Source: RGIG3701 sp030530205 | GTDB taxonomy: Bacteria > Planctomycetota > Planctomycetia > Pirellulales > Thermoguttaceae | Direction of reading: 5' to 3' | DNA: 64,000 bases | Assembly: GCA_030530205.1 (NCBI GenBank) | Contig: JAUMVK010000017.1 | Coordinates: 14,258-78,257, forward strand | Shown here: in pieces, positions 18,148-27,011 of the stretch | Position numbering within the stretch: position 1 is the stretch's first letter | Layout: each line of letters opens with the position of its first letter | The notes under the pieces: model-generated | What the model was told of the DNA's origin: nothing | The model's input: the letters and a program-made list of their open reading frames with translations, nothing else | The model's database searches: none | Made by a program: the position numbers and the translations under genes

Positions 18148-19455
18148 TCACTCAAAGAGCTTCATCAGCGCGTCGGCGAAAAGGCTCATCCCGAGTTTGT
18201 TCGGGTGGTTAATATTATTCACCATGAGGGTCGAGTATGGGATCCCGCGGCGGTAAAGCTGGCCGTAATAGAACGACGCGTCCGCCAGCGCAATGTGATG
18301 TTTCGCGCAGAATTCCTTCAGGCCAGCCACGTAGGAGCGCGGGTCGTCGTCGATCCCAAACTCGCTCGAAAGCCCCATCCAGTCGGCACGGACGTAATGC
18401 GGCGAGCAGATGATCCACTCGATCCCACGCTCCTGAAAATCGGCCAGGATCCCGGAATATTCGGTTTCCACTTTCTCAGGGTTAAACCCGGAATCATTCA
18501 CGAACTCCATCACGACCAGGTCCGGTTTCACGTCCAGGACCTTTTCTTTGTAGTTCTTCGGCGAACCGGCCGGCTCGTTACGGTAGGAGCGCGAGTTTCG
18601 TCCGCCCCAGCCCTCGTGGATCAGCTCGATTTTCGCCTGCGGGAAACGCTTCTGGAGGCGCGTGACGAATTGAGACTGCCAGCGGTCCTCGTCGGGAAGG
18701 AACCCGCACGCCGTCACCGAGTCGCCCCACGCCATGATCCGGACCGTTTCGCCGCGTTCCAGTTTTCCATAAACCGTCGGGATCGTGTCCTTCGCCAGGA
18801 ACATCGGTTTGTACTCTTTCGGCGTCGAGGTCGGGAAAAGGTTTTTCTCGCTCAGCCGGTCGATTCGGCCGGAAATCCAGACCGTCCCGAGGAGTTTCTC
18901 TCCCGCGGGGATTTCCGGAAGTTCCGGGTTTGCAACGTGCGATTCGCCCTGAATGAGGTTGAACGAGCCGTCCTCGTTCAGAACGATCGCGTCGATGCGC
19001 ATTTTGCCAAACTGGTAGCTGACATAAACCTTCTGGCCCTCGGCGATTTTTCCATCTGCGATCCGACCAATGTTTCCCCACTCTACGTCGAGTTGATAAT
19101 CCGCGTCACGCTGGAACGTCACGGCATTCGGGTCGCTTGAGGGAGCGCTGCGTACGACTTCGGACTCGGGCAGAAACGCGTAGCGTACAGCGCACTCGTA
19201 CGCACGGACCCCGGCAAACGGCTGCGCCTTGCGCCACGGCGGGCCCGCGGGGTTGAAAAGCGGAAGGACCATTTCTTCGTCGGTGACCTGCGTGAGTTTG
19301 GCGGGTTCGATCGCGAAATCCTGCGTGTGTCCGGCATAAGTCACGCGAACCGACCAGTCACCGGTCAGTTCCATCTTCGCGATTTCCTCGTCAGCCAGAA
19401 CGAAGGAACAGAGAGTAAAAAAAACAGTGAGGAAAAAGGGAAAACACTTATGCAT
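18148..19455 (-). CDS. Secreted SGNH/GDSL hydrolase with N-terminal beta domain
   Basis: About 435 residues from the ATG at 19455, chosen because it opens a signal peptide (MHKCFPFFLTVFFTLCSFVLA) and has AAAGG upstream; the frame is open to 19560. The N-terminal half (TGDWSVRVTYAGHTQDFAIEP) is beta-rich. The C-terminal half is an SGNH hydrolase: block I IMAWGDSVTACG (the Ser nucleophile follows Asp), an oxyanion-type GWGGRNSR, a block III-like EFVNDSG, and a C-terminal NINHPNKLG supplying the Asn-x-x-His pair. Such enzymes often remove acetyl groups from polysaccharides. It is 114 bases downstream of rnfA on the same strand; a functional link with Rnf is unlikely. Confidence 0.82.
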   Translation of the reverse strand: MHKCFPFFLTVFFTLCSFVLADEEIAKMELTGDWSVRVTYAGHTQDFAIEPAKLTQVTDEEMVLPLFNPAGPPWRKAQPFAGVRAYECAVRYAFLPESEVVRSAPSSDPNAVTFQRDADYQLDVEWGNIGRIADGKIAEGQKVYVSYQFGKMRIDAIVLNEDGSFNLIQGESHVANPELPEIPAGEKLLGTVWISGRIDRLSEKNLFPTSTPKEYKPMFLAKDTIPTVYGKLERGETVRIMAWGDSVTACGFLPDEDRWQSQFVTRLQKRFPQAKIELIHEGWGGRNSRSYRNEPAGSPKNYKEKVLDVKPDLVVMEFVNDSGFNPEKVETEYSGILADFQERGIEWIICSPHYVRADWMGLSSEFGIDDDPRSYVAGLKEFCAKHHIALADASFYYGQLYRRGIPYSTLMVNNINHPNKLGMSLFADALMKLFE

Positions 19456-19569
19456 GGTGGGAAACCTTTCAGAACCAAAAGAATGACGGCAAAAACGATC
19501 CGGGAGGATCGATTGCGCGTTCCTCCCGGTTAAAATCAAAATCAACGATAAAAGAACCAAACCAACGGC

Positions 19570-20319
19570 CTATAGCTGAGCCCGTTCTACATTCTGAGCA
19601 GGGGGGGTGTCCTGTGCCTGAGTGGTTTCCTGTTGCTGCGGCTGAACCAACCGCTGGATACCTTTATCGACTCCCGAGAACCCCATAAACGCCATGGCCA
19701 AAATCGAGGCGGTGATCAGTGCGATGCCCACACCGCGGAATGGACCAGGAACTTGCGTCATTTGAAGCTCTTCACGGATGCCGGCCATGATCGTGATCGC
19801 GAGCGTGAAGCCTAATCCACCGCCAATCACGTAAACCATTGCCGTATGCAGGCCCCAAAGGTTGGTCGGCTCCTGGAGGTTTTTCAGGATCTCGAGGCAC
19901 GCGAACAGAATCGCGCAGTTGGTCGTGATCAGGGGAAGGTACACACCGAACGCTTTGTAAAGGGACGGGAAGAACTTCCGCACGTACATTTCGACGAACT
20001 GCACGCTCGCGGCGATGACGAAAATGTAAACCAGGTACGAAAGGATCGAAAGATCCGGCGCAGCACCGTCACCGCCGGCGAGATTCCAGACCCAGACGGG
20101 CAGGGGGGCTTCCGGCCTCAAAATGTAATACGTGATCGTCCAGCTCAAAAAGCCCGCGATGGCCATGACGAAAGTCACCGCGCAGCCCATTCCGAACGCG
20201 GTGCTGATTTTCCTCGAAACGCCCAAAAACGGGCAGATCCCGACGAAATTCTTCAGCACGAAGTTATTAATCACCGCCGTCGTGACGATGAGAAGCAGCA
20301 TTTCAATGAGTAAGTCCAT
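19570..20319 (-). CDS. rnfA: Rnf electron transport complex subunit RnfA
   Basis: 249 residues, six predicted membrane helices, with the conserved MLLLIVTTAVINNFVLKNFVGICPFLGVS start and LPLITTNCAILFACL in the middle. RnfA and RnfE form the membrane core of the Rnf complex, which couples ferredoxin:NAD oxidoreduction to Na+ or H+ translocation; the two family cysteines (ICPFLG and TTNCAIL) are present, matching the membrane [2Fe-2S] site described for Rnf/Nqr. The C-terminus carries an unusual Gln/Thr/Pro/Ala-rich tail of about 30 residues after the normal end of the family. It is the last rnf gene in the operon; rnfB, which often follows, is not here. Confidence 0.93.
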   Translation of the reverse strand: MDLLIEMLLLIVTTAVINNFVLKNFVGICPFLGVSRKISTAFGMGCAVTFVMAIAGFLSWTITYYILRPEAPLPVWVWNLAGGDGAAPDLSILSYLVYIFVIAASVQFVEMYVRKFFPSLYKAFGVYLPLITTNCAILFACLEILKNLQEPTNLWGLHTAMVYVIGGGLGFTLAITIMAGIREELQMTQVPGPFRGVGIALITASILAMAFMGFSGVDKGIQRLVQPQQQETTQAQDTPPAQNVERAQL

Positions 20320-20341
20320 GGTTTTCTTTCTTTTTTAGCCT

Positions 20342-20956
20342 TCACTCAGTTTTGATTTTCGATTGGATGAAATTCACCGCAGCGAGCAAAACGCCGAGCG
20401 TCATGAATGCGCCGGGCGGGAGGATCATGATGCTCCACGGCGTCCAGATTTCCGGCGGAAGAACCGTGAAGCCCAGCCACGTGCCCGAGCCGAGAATTTC
20501 CCGGACGGTCGCGATCGACGCAAGTCCCAGCGTGAACCCGATCCCGACGCCCAAAGCGTCGCACGCCGAGATGAACGGGTTTTGGAGAGAAGCGCACGCC
20601 TCGCACCGGGAAATGATGATGCAGTTCACGATAATCAACGGAATGTAAGGCCCGAGCTGCTTGCTCATCTCGTACATGTAGGCGGCCAGGATCCGGTCCA
20701 CTACCGTCACAAAAGTCGCGATCGTCAGCGTGAAAACCAGGATCCGCAAGTGCGGCTTGAGCAGATTGCGAATCAGGCTGATCATGATGTTGGAGCAGAA
20801 AAGCACGAACGTGGTCGCCGCGGCCATGGTAAGCGCAGCCTGCATGTTATTCGTGACCGCCAGCGTCGGGCACATACCAAGCAGAAGCCGATAGGTCGGG
20901 TTTTCCGGGATGATCCCATTGATGAAACGTTGACCTGCTGAAGGTAAAGTCTTCAT
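20342..20956 (-). CDS. rnfE: Rnf electron transport complex subunit RnfE
   Basis: 204 residues, multi-helix membrane protein homologous to RnfA. Family markers are GIIPENPTYRLLLGMCPTLAVTN at the N-terminus and YIPLIIVNCIIISRCEACA in the middle, with the paired cysteines expected for the intramembrane iron-sulfur site. It lies between rnfG and rnfA on the same strand with short gaps, as in other rnf operons. Confidence 0.93.
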   Translation of the reverse strand: MKTLPSAGQRFINGIIPENPTYRLLLGMCPTLAVTNNMQAALTMAAATTFVLFCSNIMISLIRNLLKPHLRILVFTLTIATFVTVVDRILAAYMYEMSKQLGPYIPLIIVNCIIISRCEACASLQNPFISACDALGVGIGFTLGLASIATVREILGSGTWLGFTVLPPEIWTPWSIMILPPGAFMTLGVLLAAVNFIQSKIKTE

Positions 20957-21025
20957 TTTTTTATCCTTTTGAGCCGATGGGGAAGATTACACGTCTTGCC
21001 CAATCCGCCCTTTTGATTTGATGGT

Positions 21026-21652
21026 TCAGTTTTGAGTTAAAGCCGCGTTCTTGTACTTGGCCACAGTCGCGTTGACGATGTCACACACTGCCTTGGAAGA
21101 AATCGTCGCACCGGTCACGGCACGAATTTCTTCAGGAGATGTGGTTTCTCCGGCTTTTGCGGCTAGAGGAACATAGACGTTCTTTCCCGCGAATTGGCCA
21201 CGAAAGTTTTCGCCGGTGATGAAATTCCCCAGTCCGGGCGTTTCCTTTTGGTCCAGAACGTAAAGGCCTGTCAGTGTTTCGATCTTGGAGTCCAAACCAA
21301 TGATGAGGGAGATCGTGTCGCTGAACCCCTGTCCGGTGCCTGGAAAGACCCAGCCGATCGCCTCACCTTGTTCGTTCTTCACACGGTACACCACGGCCGC
21401 TTTGCCGTCTGTGCCTGTGATCGTAACTTTTTCAGTCTTATTCGGGTCCGCACCCTGAACGAGAACAGGTATTTGTGCGAAAGTAGCCGCTGTTTTATTA
21501 TCCTCAATTTGAGGGCCGAGCTGAATCTGAACGTAAACCAGAATCGCCGCGTATAACGCTGATAAAAAAATCACCAGCCACGCCTGAAGGAGATAATGCG
21601 GACGTTTGACCGGGAGGGTCTGACCGCTTTCGTTGCTTTGATTGGTTTCCAT
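21026..21652 (-). CDS. rnfG: Rnf electron transport complex subunit RnfG (covalent FMN protein)
   Basis: About 208 residues. One N-terminal helix (YLLQAWLVIFLSALYAAILVYV) anchors a periplasmic FMN-binding domain. The covalent flavin motif is seen in AVTGATISSKAV, where the second Thr of TGAT would carry FMN by phosphoester linkage; LGNFITGENFRGQF is also typical. The ATG at 21652 is preferred over a TTG two codons upstream. It passes electrons between the RnfD flavin and the membrane iron-sulfur core. Confidence 0.9.
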   Translation of the reverse strand: METNQSNESGQTLPVKRPHYLLQAWLVIFLSALYAAILVYVQIQLGPQIEDNKTAATFAQIPVLVQGADPNKTEKVTITGTDGKAAVVYRVKNEQGEAIGWVFPGTGQGFSDTISLIIGLDSKIETLTGLYVLDQKETPGLGNFITGENFRGQFAGKNVYVPLAAKAGETTSPEEIRAVTGATISSKAVCDIVNATVAKYKNAALTQN

Positions 21653-21719
21653 CTTCAAATTTTCTTTGCCGTGAATGTTAAGTAATACTCAAAAATTAAA
21701 GGAATAAACGCTTGATTAT

Positions 21720-22697
21720 TTATTTCTGATAACCAAAAGGCTTGGGAATAGTGATCTGGTTCAGAAGCGGGGTAAGCGCGTTCATCAGGAGCACCGCGAA
21801 CATGACCCCTTCCGGGTAACCGCTAAACAAACGGAAGACCATCGTCAAAACTCCAACACCAATTCCGAAATACCAATGCCCCATCGGGGTAATTGGAGAC
21901 GTAACCGGGTCCGTCGCTATGAAGAAGGCTCCGAAAAGAACCGCTCCATTCGTCAGATAAAACAGACCATAATAGAGGGCGTTCTCGTTAGGCGAGGTCA
22001 TCATTCCAAAGAGGAAAATCGTCATGAGCATTCCAACCGTGATACGCCAACTTCCATTTTGCCGGAAAAAGAGGTAAAGACCACCCAGAAGAATCGCAAG
22101 ACCGCTCACTTCACCGAGTGAGCCGTTGTGTACGCTGGCGAAACACATCTTCAAAATAAACAAAGACGTGGTTCCCTGGAATTCTACCGGTATCCCATCC
22201 GATTTGCTCATGGTCAAAGGGGTGGCCTGTGTTACGATCCCGCTCAAATCTTCGCCCTGGTATTGATAAGCTCCGCCTCCCATGACCGTTGCGAAGCTGA
22301 TCATGACGAACGCGCGCCCTACCATGGCGGGATTGAAAATATTGTAACCCAATCCGCCGTAAGCGGCTTTACCGATTCCTATGGCGATGATGGAGGCTGT
22401 AACAGGTACGTACCACGGTGCGTTCCACGGGAGGGAAAGGGCCAAAATCAGACCGGTCACGATTGCTGAATTATCACCGAGGGTCCAGTATTTTTTGTGA
22501 AAAGATTCAAAAATCCACTCGGCCGCGCAGCATGTCAATACACAAACCGCCAACTGAAACACGGCAAAGTGTTTAAACACCACAATCGACGCGATGATTG
22601 TAGGAACCAGCGCGAGAATGACCTGTAACATCATCAGGCGCGTGGATCTATGATCACGGGTCAGATGCGGTGAACTGGTGACTTCAAAATTTTCCAT
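21720..22697 (-). CDS. rnfD: Rnf electron transport complex subunit RnfD
   Basis: About 325 residues, polytopic. Starts at the ATG at 22697 (MENFEVTSSPHLTRDHRSTR, the normal RnfD N-terminus); the frame is open for 44 further codons upstream but that part overlaps the end of rnfC. GGLGYNIFNPAMVGRAF is a family signature, and QATPLTMSK contains the Thr expected to hold covalent FMN. RnfD is the membrane flavoprotein partner of RnfG. GGAAA lies upstream of the start. Confidence 0.92.
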   Translation of the reverse strand: MENFEVTSSPHLTRDHRSTRLMMLQVILALVPTIIASIVVFKHFAVFQLAVCVLTCCAAEWIFESFHKKYWTLGDNSAIVTGLILALSLPWNAPWYVPVTASIIAIGIGKAAYGGLGYNIFNPAMVGRAFVMISFATVMGGGAYQYQGEDLSGIVTQATPLTMSKSDGIPVEFQGTTSLFILKMCFASVHNGSLGEVSGLAILLGGLYLFFRQNGSWRITVGMLMTIFLFGMMTSPNENALYYGLFYLTNGAVLFGAFFIATDPVTSPITPMGHWYFGIGVGVLTMVFRLFSGYPEGVMFAVLLMNALTPLLNQITIPKPFGYQK

Positions 22698-22729
22698 GAT
22701 GATTTCCAAATAAAAAGAGTCAGTCGGAA

Positions 22730-24103
22730 TTACTTCCCGTTTTTCTGTTTTGCCAGTTCCATTTTCCCCACACGGATCAACTGTACAATTGGAATCTTGG
22801 CAGGGCAGGAGAACGCACAGCAGCCGCACTCAATACAAGCCATTGGGTAATGTTCCTTGAAAACGTCCCAGTTTTTGGCGCGAGCGGAAAACATTAGCCG
22901 GTTCGGGATCAGGTGCATAGGGCATGCGCTAACACAACGGCCGCAGCGAACGCAGTGTGTTTCTTTCTCCGAGCTTATTTCCTCTTTCGTCAGAATGGTG
23001 ATCCCGCTCGTTCCTTTCGTTACGGGGATCTCGAGTGAACCGACGGCGAAACCCATCATCGGGCCGCCCATCAGAACTCGCTGGGCGTTTTGCAGACCGC
23101 CGCAGTGTTCGATCAAAACCGAAATGGGCGTTCCGATCGGCACGAAAAGATTGGCTGGCCGTGCGATTCCACCACCGGTGACTGTCACGACGCGATGGGT
23201 AAGCGGCTGATCGTAAAGGACCGCCATCGCAGCAGAAACGGACGTTCCTACGTTCATCACGGCGGCGCCGACATCCATCGGGAGTTTTCCAAGCGGGACC
23301 TTCCGACGCAATGCAGCATAAATCAACTGCTTTTCGCCCCCTTGCGGGTACTTCGTCTTCATGCACGCAACTTCGATCGCGGCCTCATCCGCTTCTTTGG
23401 ACTTTTTCCAGCGTTCAACAGCATCGGCTACTTTTTCAAGAGCGTCAGGCTTGTTTGCCTCGATACAGATTTTAACGTTTTTTGCGCCAACGGCTTTGGC
23501 CGCAAAACGAGCGCCTGCTACCACCGTGTCGGGCATTTCGAGCATAAGACGATGGTCGCCTGTCAGATACGGTTCACACTCACAACCATTCAGCAAAAGC
23601 GTATCGACTGGCTTTTCCGCATTTCTCGCAAGTTTTACGTGAGTCGGAAAAGCGGCGCCGCCCTGACCAACCAACCCCGCGTTGGAAATCTTCTTGAGGA
23701 TTTCTTCCGGCGAGTAATCGGCAAGACGGTACTCTTTCAGATGAACCATCCGGTCGAAAAGGGCCTGAGTGTCAAACCCTTCCGCGTCCACAGCCACGAG
23801 CACTGACTCAACGCGCCGACCGTTTGGCATCGTAACGAAATTAATACGTTTTACCTTTCCGGGAAGAGACGCGTAAACGGGAGCGGAAACGAAACCGCCG
23901 GCATCAGCGACACGCTGGCCATACTCCAGTTTATCATTCACGGCGACGCATAACTTTGCCGGAGCGCCAATGTGCTGGGAAAGAGGAAGGCGAAGCTCAG
24001 CGGGAACCGGAAGGATTTCAATGCTCTGTTTCCCGGAAAGTTCTTTCCCTTCACGTGGATGGATCCCTCGGGGGAAAGTATAAGTCTCGAATTTGGAAGT
24101 CAT
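22730..24103 (-). CDS. rnfC: Rnf electron transport complex subunit RnfC (NADH-binding, 4Fe-4S)
   Basis: 457 residues. The N-terminal FTFPRGIHP-like start (TYTFPRGIHPREGK) is followed by the Nqo1-like NADH/FMN domain (GLVGQGGAAFPTHVKL, NGCECEPYLTGDH) and a C-terminal ferredoxin domain with two 4Fe-4S sites, CVRCGRCVSACP and CIECGCCAFSCP. RnfC is the cytoplasmic subunit that exchanges electrons with NAD(H). It is the second gene of the operon, after the small cysteine-rich membrane protein. Confidence 0.93.
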   Translation of the reverse strand: MTSKFETYTFPRGIHPREGKELSGKQSIEILPVPAELRLPLSQHIGAPAKLCVAVNDKLEYGQRVADAGGFVSAPVYASLPGKVKRINFVTMPNGRRVESVLVAVDAEGFDTQALFDRMVHLKEYRLADYSPEEILKKISNAGLVGQGGAAFPTHVKLARNAEKPVDTLLLNGCECEPYLTGDHRLMLEMPDTVVAGARFAAKAVGAKNVKICIEANKPDALEKVADAVERWKKSKEADEAAIEVACMKTKYPQGGEKQLIYAALRRKVPLGKLPMDVGAAVMNVGTSVSAAMAVLYDQPLTHRVVTVTGGGIARPANLFVPIGTPISVLIEHCGGLQNAQRVLMGGPMMGFAVGSLEIPVTKGTSGITILTKEEISSEKETHCVRCGRCVSACPMHLIPNRLMFSARAKNWDVFKEHYPMACIECGCCAFSCPAKIPIVQLIRVGKMELAKQKNGK

Positions 24104-24172
24104 TTCAAAATTTTAAGGTTGAATTACGTTTAGGGCAGGCAGGGCGTGTGACCACGCTCCGCGGGAGCCGCA

Positions 24173-24532
24173 TCAGTGATAAAATACCCTTGCGATGAGT
24201 ATTCCTGCGACAAAACCTATTAACGCGGCAGGAACCTGGCCAAGGAGCGTAGAAAGGGTTCCTAAACCAATCAGGGCGCAAATGAGTGGAAGCACAAAAA
24301 CCGCCAGACTTGAAAATGTCATTTGAACCGGGGTTAAAGGGGCGCTTTTCTCCGCGTCGATAATCGACTTCATACGCTCAGGCGAGAGCAAACCACGTGT
24401 AGGACAGTCCGAAACCGGGCACGATATACAGGAGGGTGATCCTTCTGAATCGTTTGTACCCTCATCAGGGCATTGCCCCAAAATCGGGTAAAGTTCATCG
24501 GCCAATGAATCGGATTCTTTCTCGTCACTCAT
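24173..24532 (-). CDS. Small cysteine-cluster membrane protein at the head of the rnf operon (RseC/MucC-like architecture)
   Basis: 119 residues. The N-terminal half has cysteines at 21, 35, 38 and 43 (CISCPVSDC), followed by two membrane helices (about 74-95 and 97-116) with a Gly-rich end, ALIGFVAGILIARV. Small RseC/MucC-type proteins have the same plan, a cysteine cluster plus two helices, and RseC works with the Rsx (Rnf) complex in E. coli SoxR reduction. I cannot confirm homology from sequence alone. It is the first gene of the operon, 69 bases before rnfC. It could bind a metal or iron-sulfur cluster and assist assembly of, or electron flow into, the complex, which lacks a local rnfB. 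It is too short to be RnfB itself. Confidence 0.5.
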   Translation of the reverse strand: MSDEKESDSLADELYPILGQCPDEGTNDSEGSPSCISCPVSDCPTRGLLSPERMKSIIDAEKSAPLTPVQMTFSSLAVFVLPLICALIGLGTLSTLLGQVPAALIGFVAGILIARVFYH

Positions 24533-24594
24533 GAAATCTCTCGGGTGTTTCCGCTTCTAATCGTGTTACGGAAAATTTGCCAGTTTTCTGAGTA

Positions 24595-24624
24595 ATATTT
24601 TGCGTATTTTTAAGTTTCTGTCAA
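24595..24624 (-). promoter_or_regulatory. Candidate rnf operon promoter
   Basis: On the minus strand -35 TTGACA (24619-24624), 18-base spacer, then a weak -10 AAATAT (24595-24600), about 65 bases upstream of the first gene. The -35 is a perfect match; the -10 is poor, so regulation by an activator is possible. Confidence 0.4.
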
Positions 24625-24708
24625 GGCCCCTTGAGATAAATTATCGAAAATATTTAAAAAAAGAATAAAAATTTTCCTTTTCACACCTTTCAGACTCTTT
24701 GCGGGGGC

Positions 24709-24737
24709 TTGACGGCAGACCTCTTCTTTGGTAAAAT
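24709..24737 (+). promoter_or_regulatory. Sigma-70-type promoter for aroDE
   Basis: -35 TTGACG (24709-24714), 17-base spacer, -10 TAAAAT (24732-24737), about 80 bases upstream of the ATG at 24818. Confidence 0.6.
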
Positions 24738-24817
24738 TCACAGAATGTATTGCTGGAAATCGGCCATTTTTTAATTTTGTGGCTGTATGATTAACGTCAC
24801 TTAAAGGAAGTAATTCC

Positions 24818-26386
24818 ATGATTTGTGTTTCGATCGCGTTCCCAACCCACCGTCAGCTGTCGATGGAACATCAGGCTCTGGCCGAAAAAGGAGCCAGGCT
24901 TGTGGAACTCCGTCTCGACCATCTTCAGGCTGAACCGGTTATTGATCTTCTGCTCAAGGATCGTCCTACGCCCGTCATTGTTACGTGCCGGCGAGCTGAG
25001 GATGGGGGAATGTGGTATCTTACCGAGGAACGCAGACATCACTTTCTGGTTCAGGCCATGGAAGCCGGAGCGGAATATGTCGATCTGGAAGATGGTGTCG
25101 CTGCGGAGATTCCACGCACAGGGACCTCGAAGAGAATCGTTAGCTGGCACAATTTTGTCGAAACACCGGCTGATTTGGAAGGACTTTATGAGCGTCTCGC
25201 AGCCCAGGATGCGGACGTGGTGAAAATTGCCTGTTTTGCCCAAACTCCGCTAGATACGCTCAGAATGCTCGATTTGGTGAAGCGGAAACGGGACGCGAAA
25301 ATCCCGCTCGTCGGTTTCTGTATGGGCGAGTTTGGGGTTCCCAGCCGAATTCTCTGTCAGGCGTTTGGTGCGCCTTTTACATATTGCCAGCCAGCCGGTG
25401 GGCCGGCTCTCGCGCCCGGTATGCTCACGTGGGACGTTATGAGGGATTTGTACCGTGCCGAGGAACTGACACCCGAAGTTGAGGTTTTTGGTGTAATCGC
25501 TGACCCGGTCGGGCACTCCATGAGCCCCGTCATTCATAATTCGGCCTTTATTGAAAACCACCTCCCGAATCGCGTTTACATCCCGCTGAGGGTTCCGCCG
25601 GAATGCCTTGCCGAGTTTTTCTACGCTGCGCCGAAAGTACTGAATCTGAAAGGTCTGAGTGTCACCATCCCGCACAAGGAAAAGGTCATTCCGCTTTTGG
25701 ATCGGGTCGATACTTCGGTGAAGGTCATTGGCGCGTGCAACACGGTCCTCTGGAACGAAGACGGCACTTCTTTCGGAACGAATACCGACTACCAGGCCGC
25801 CATGAGTTCACTGGCCTCAGCCGCTCCCTCGGTTGAGTGTGGGCCCGCTCCGCTGAATTGGTCGGAGCCACTGGACGATCCGGAAACTGGCGCGATCCAC
25901 GAAACCCCTCTGGCTGGTAAAACCGCCCTGATCATGGGCTCCGGCGGTGTGGGAAAAGCGCTCGCTATCGGTTTGGCCCGGCGGGGAGCCACGCTCGTGC
26001 TGACCGACGCGGATTTCCCCAGAGCGCAGTCTCTTGCGGAACGCCTCGCCGCCGATGGCTACACGGCTGAAGCGTGCGAATGGGATTTCCGCCACGAGAT
26101 CGAAGTCGAGTACCTCGTGAACTGCACGCCGATCGGAATGTTCCCGAACGTGAAGAATTCGCCCTACGACGTGGATCGGCTGAAAGAGTCGCACGTCTGT
26201 TTCGACGCGGTTTACAATCCGGAGGAAACCCTTTTCATCCGCTCGGCTCGTGAACTTGGCTGCCCGGTCGTGAACGGCTTGCGTATGTTCGTGCTTCAGG
26301 CCGGAATGCAGTTTGAGCGTTTCACCGGTACGAACCCGCCGCTTGACCTGATGCGCTCGGTCGTTCAGAATGCTCTGAATCATTAA
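24818..26386 (+). CDS. aroDE: Bifunctional type I 3-dehydroquinate dehydratase / shikimate dehydrogenase
   Basis: 522 residues joining two consecutive shikimate-pathway steps. Residues about 1-215 are a type I dehydroquinate dehydratase: ARLVELRLDHL at the start, the catalytic His in SWHNF and the Schiff-base Lys in VVKIACFA. From about residue 225 comes shikimate dehydrogenase: FGVIADPVGHSMSPVIHN, LSVTIPHKE with the catalytic Lys, NTDYQAA, and the NADP-binding loop GSGGVGKALAIGLARRG. AroD-AroE fusions are known from plants and from some chlamydiae and other PVC bacteria, so this supports the phylum guess. AAAGGAAG lies upstream of the ATG. Monocistronic, or followed by the Pro/Ala-rich gene 49 bases on. 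Confidence 0.93.
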   Translation: MICVSIAFPTHRQLSMEHQALAEKGARLVELRLDHLQAEPVIDLLLKDRPTPVIVTCRRAEDGGMWYLTEERRHHFLVQAMEAGAEYVDLEDGVAAEIPRTGTSKRIVSWHNFVETPADLEGLYERLAAQDADVVKIACFAQTPLDTLRMLDLVKRKRDAKIPLVGFCMGEFGVPSRILCQAFGAPFTYCQPAGGPALAPGMLTWDVMRDLYRAEELTPEVEVFGVIADPVGHSMSPVIHNSAFIENHLPNRVYIPLRVPPECLAEFFYAAPKVLNLKGLSVTIPHKEKVIPLLDRVDTSVKVIGACNTVLWNEDGTSFGTNTDYQAAMSSLASAAPSVECGPAPLNWSEPLDDPETGAIHETPLAGKTALIMGSGGVGKALAIGLARRGATLVLTDADFPRAQSLAERLAADGYTAEACEWDFRHEIEVEYLVNCTPIGMFPNVKNSPYDVDRLKESHVCFDAVYNPEETLFIRSARELGCPVVNGLRMFVLQAGMQFERFTGTNPPLDLMRSVVQNALNH

Positions 26387-26435
26387 ACCTTTAAATTATT
26401 CACCTTTTTTCACCCATTTTCCCATTGGAGGATTT

Positions 26436-26957
26436 ATGCGTCGCATTTTCTCTTTGATTTCTGTCATTTCCTGTGTGGTTTTGGCTTTTTCCATCACGGC
26501 TTCTGCTCAGGAAGCTGCTCCTGCGCCTGCCGCTGAACCGGCTCCGGCCCCGAAAGTGGAAGCTCCCGCACCTGCTCCGGTTGCCCAACCCGCTCCTGCT
26601 CCCGCTGCGGAAACGCCTGCCCCTGCCGCTAAACCCGCTCCAGCTGCGCCCGCTGTTGAAGCTCCCGCTCCCGCTCCTGCGCCGGCCCGTCGTCCATACG
26701 TGATGCGCGGCATGCTTCCGTTCGGTTACAGGGATTTCGTGACCCTGGAACAGAAAGAAAAAATCTATGAAATTCAGGACGAGTTCCGCCCCAGGTTCGA
26801 GGAATTGAGTAAACAGATGGAAGCCCTCCGCAAGGAGATGGAACAGAAAATGGAAGAAGTCCTTACCCCTGAGCAGAAAGAAAAAATCAATGCGCGGAAA
26901 AACGAGATCCAGCGCAGAATGAGCGCTCCGCGCAGACGGCCCAATCCCAACCGTTGA
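26436..26957 (+). CDS. Exported Pro/Ala-rich protein with Spy-like helical C-terminus
   Basis: 173 residues. A signal peptide (MRRIFSLISVISCVVLAFSITASA) is followed by about 65 residues of PAPAP-type low-complexity linker, then a charged helical part (LEQKEKIYEIQDEFRP, VLTPEQKEKINARKNEIQRR). The LTPEQ phrase and paired helices recall the Spy/CpxP (LTXXQ) periplasmic chaperone family, but the similarity is short. The PAP linker probably spans the periplasm or cell wall-like layer. RBS GGAGG is strong. Located between aroDE and an HZS-alpha-like gene; probably cotranscribed with the latter (54-base gap). Confidence 0.65.
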   Translation: MRRIFSLISVISCVVLAFSITASAQEAAPAPAAEPAPAPKVEAPAPAPVAQPAPAPAAETPAPAAKPAPAAPAVEAPAPAPAPARRPYVMRGMLPFGYRDFVTLEQKEKIYEIQDEFRPRFEELSKQMEALRKEMEQKMEEVLTPEQKEKINARKNEIQRRMSAPRRRPNPNR

Positions 26958-27011
26958 GATGAGCTCTCCATCGGTTTCCCGGTTTCAGTCTTGCCTTGAG
27001 GAGTCATTTTC

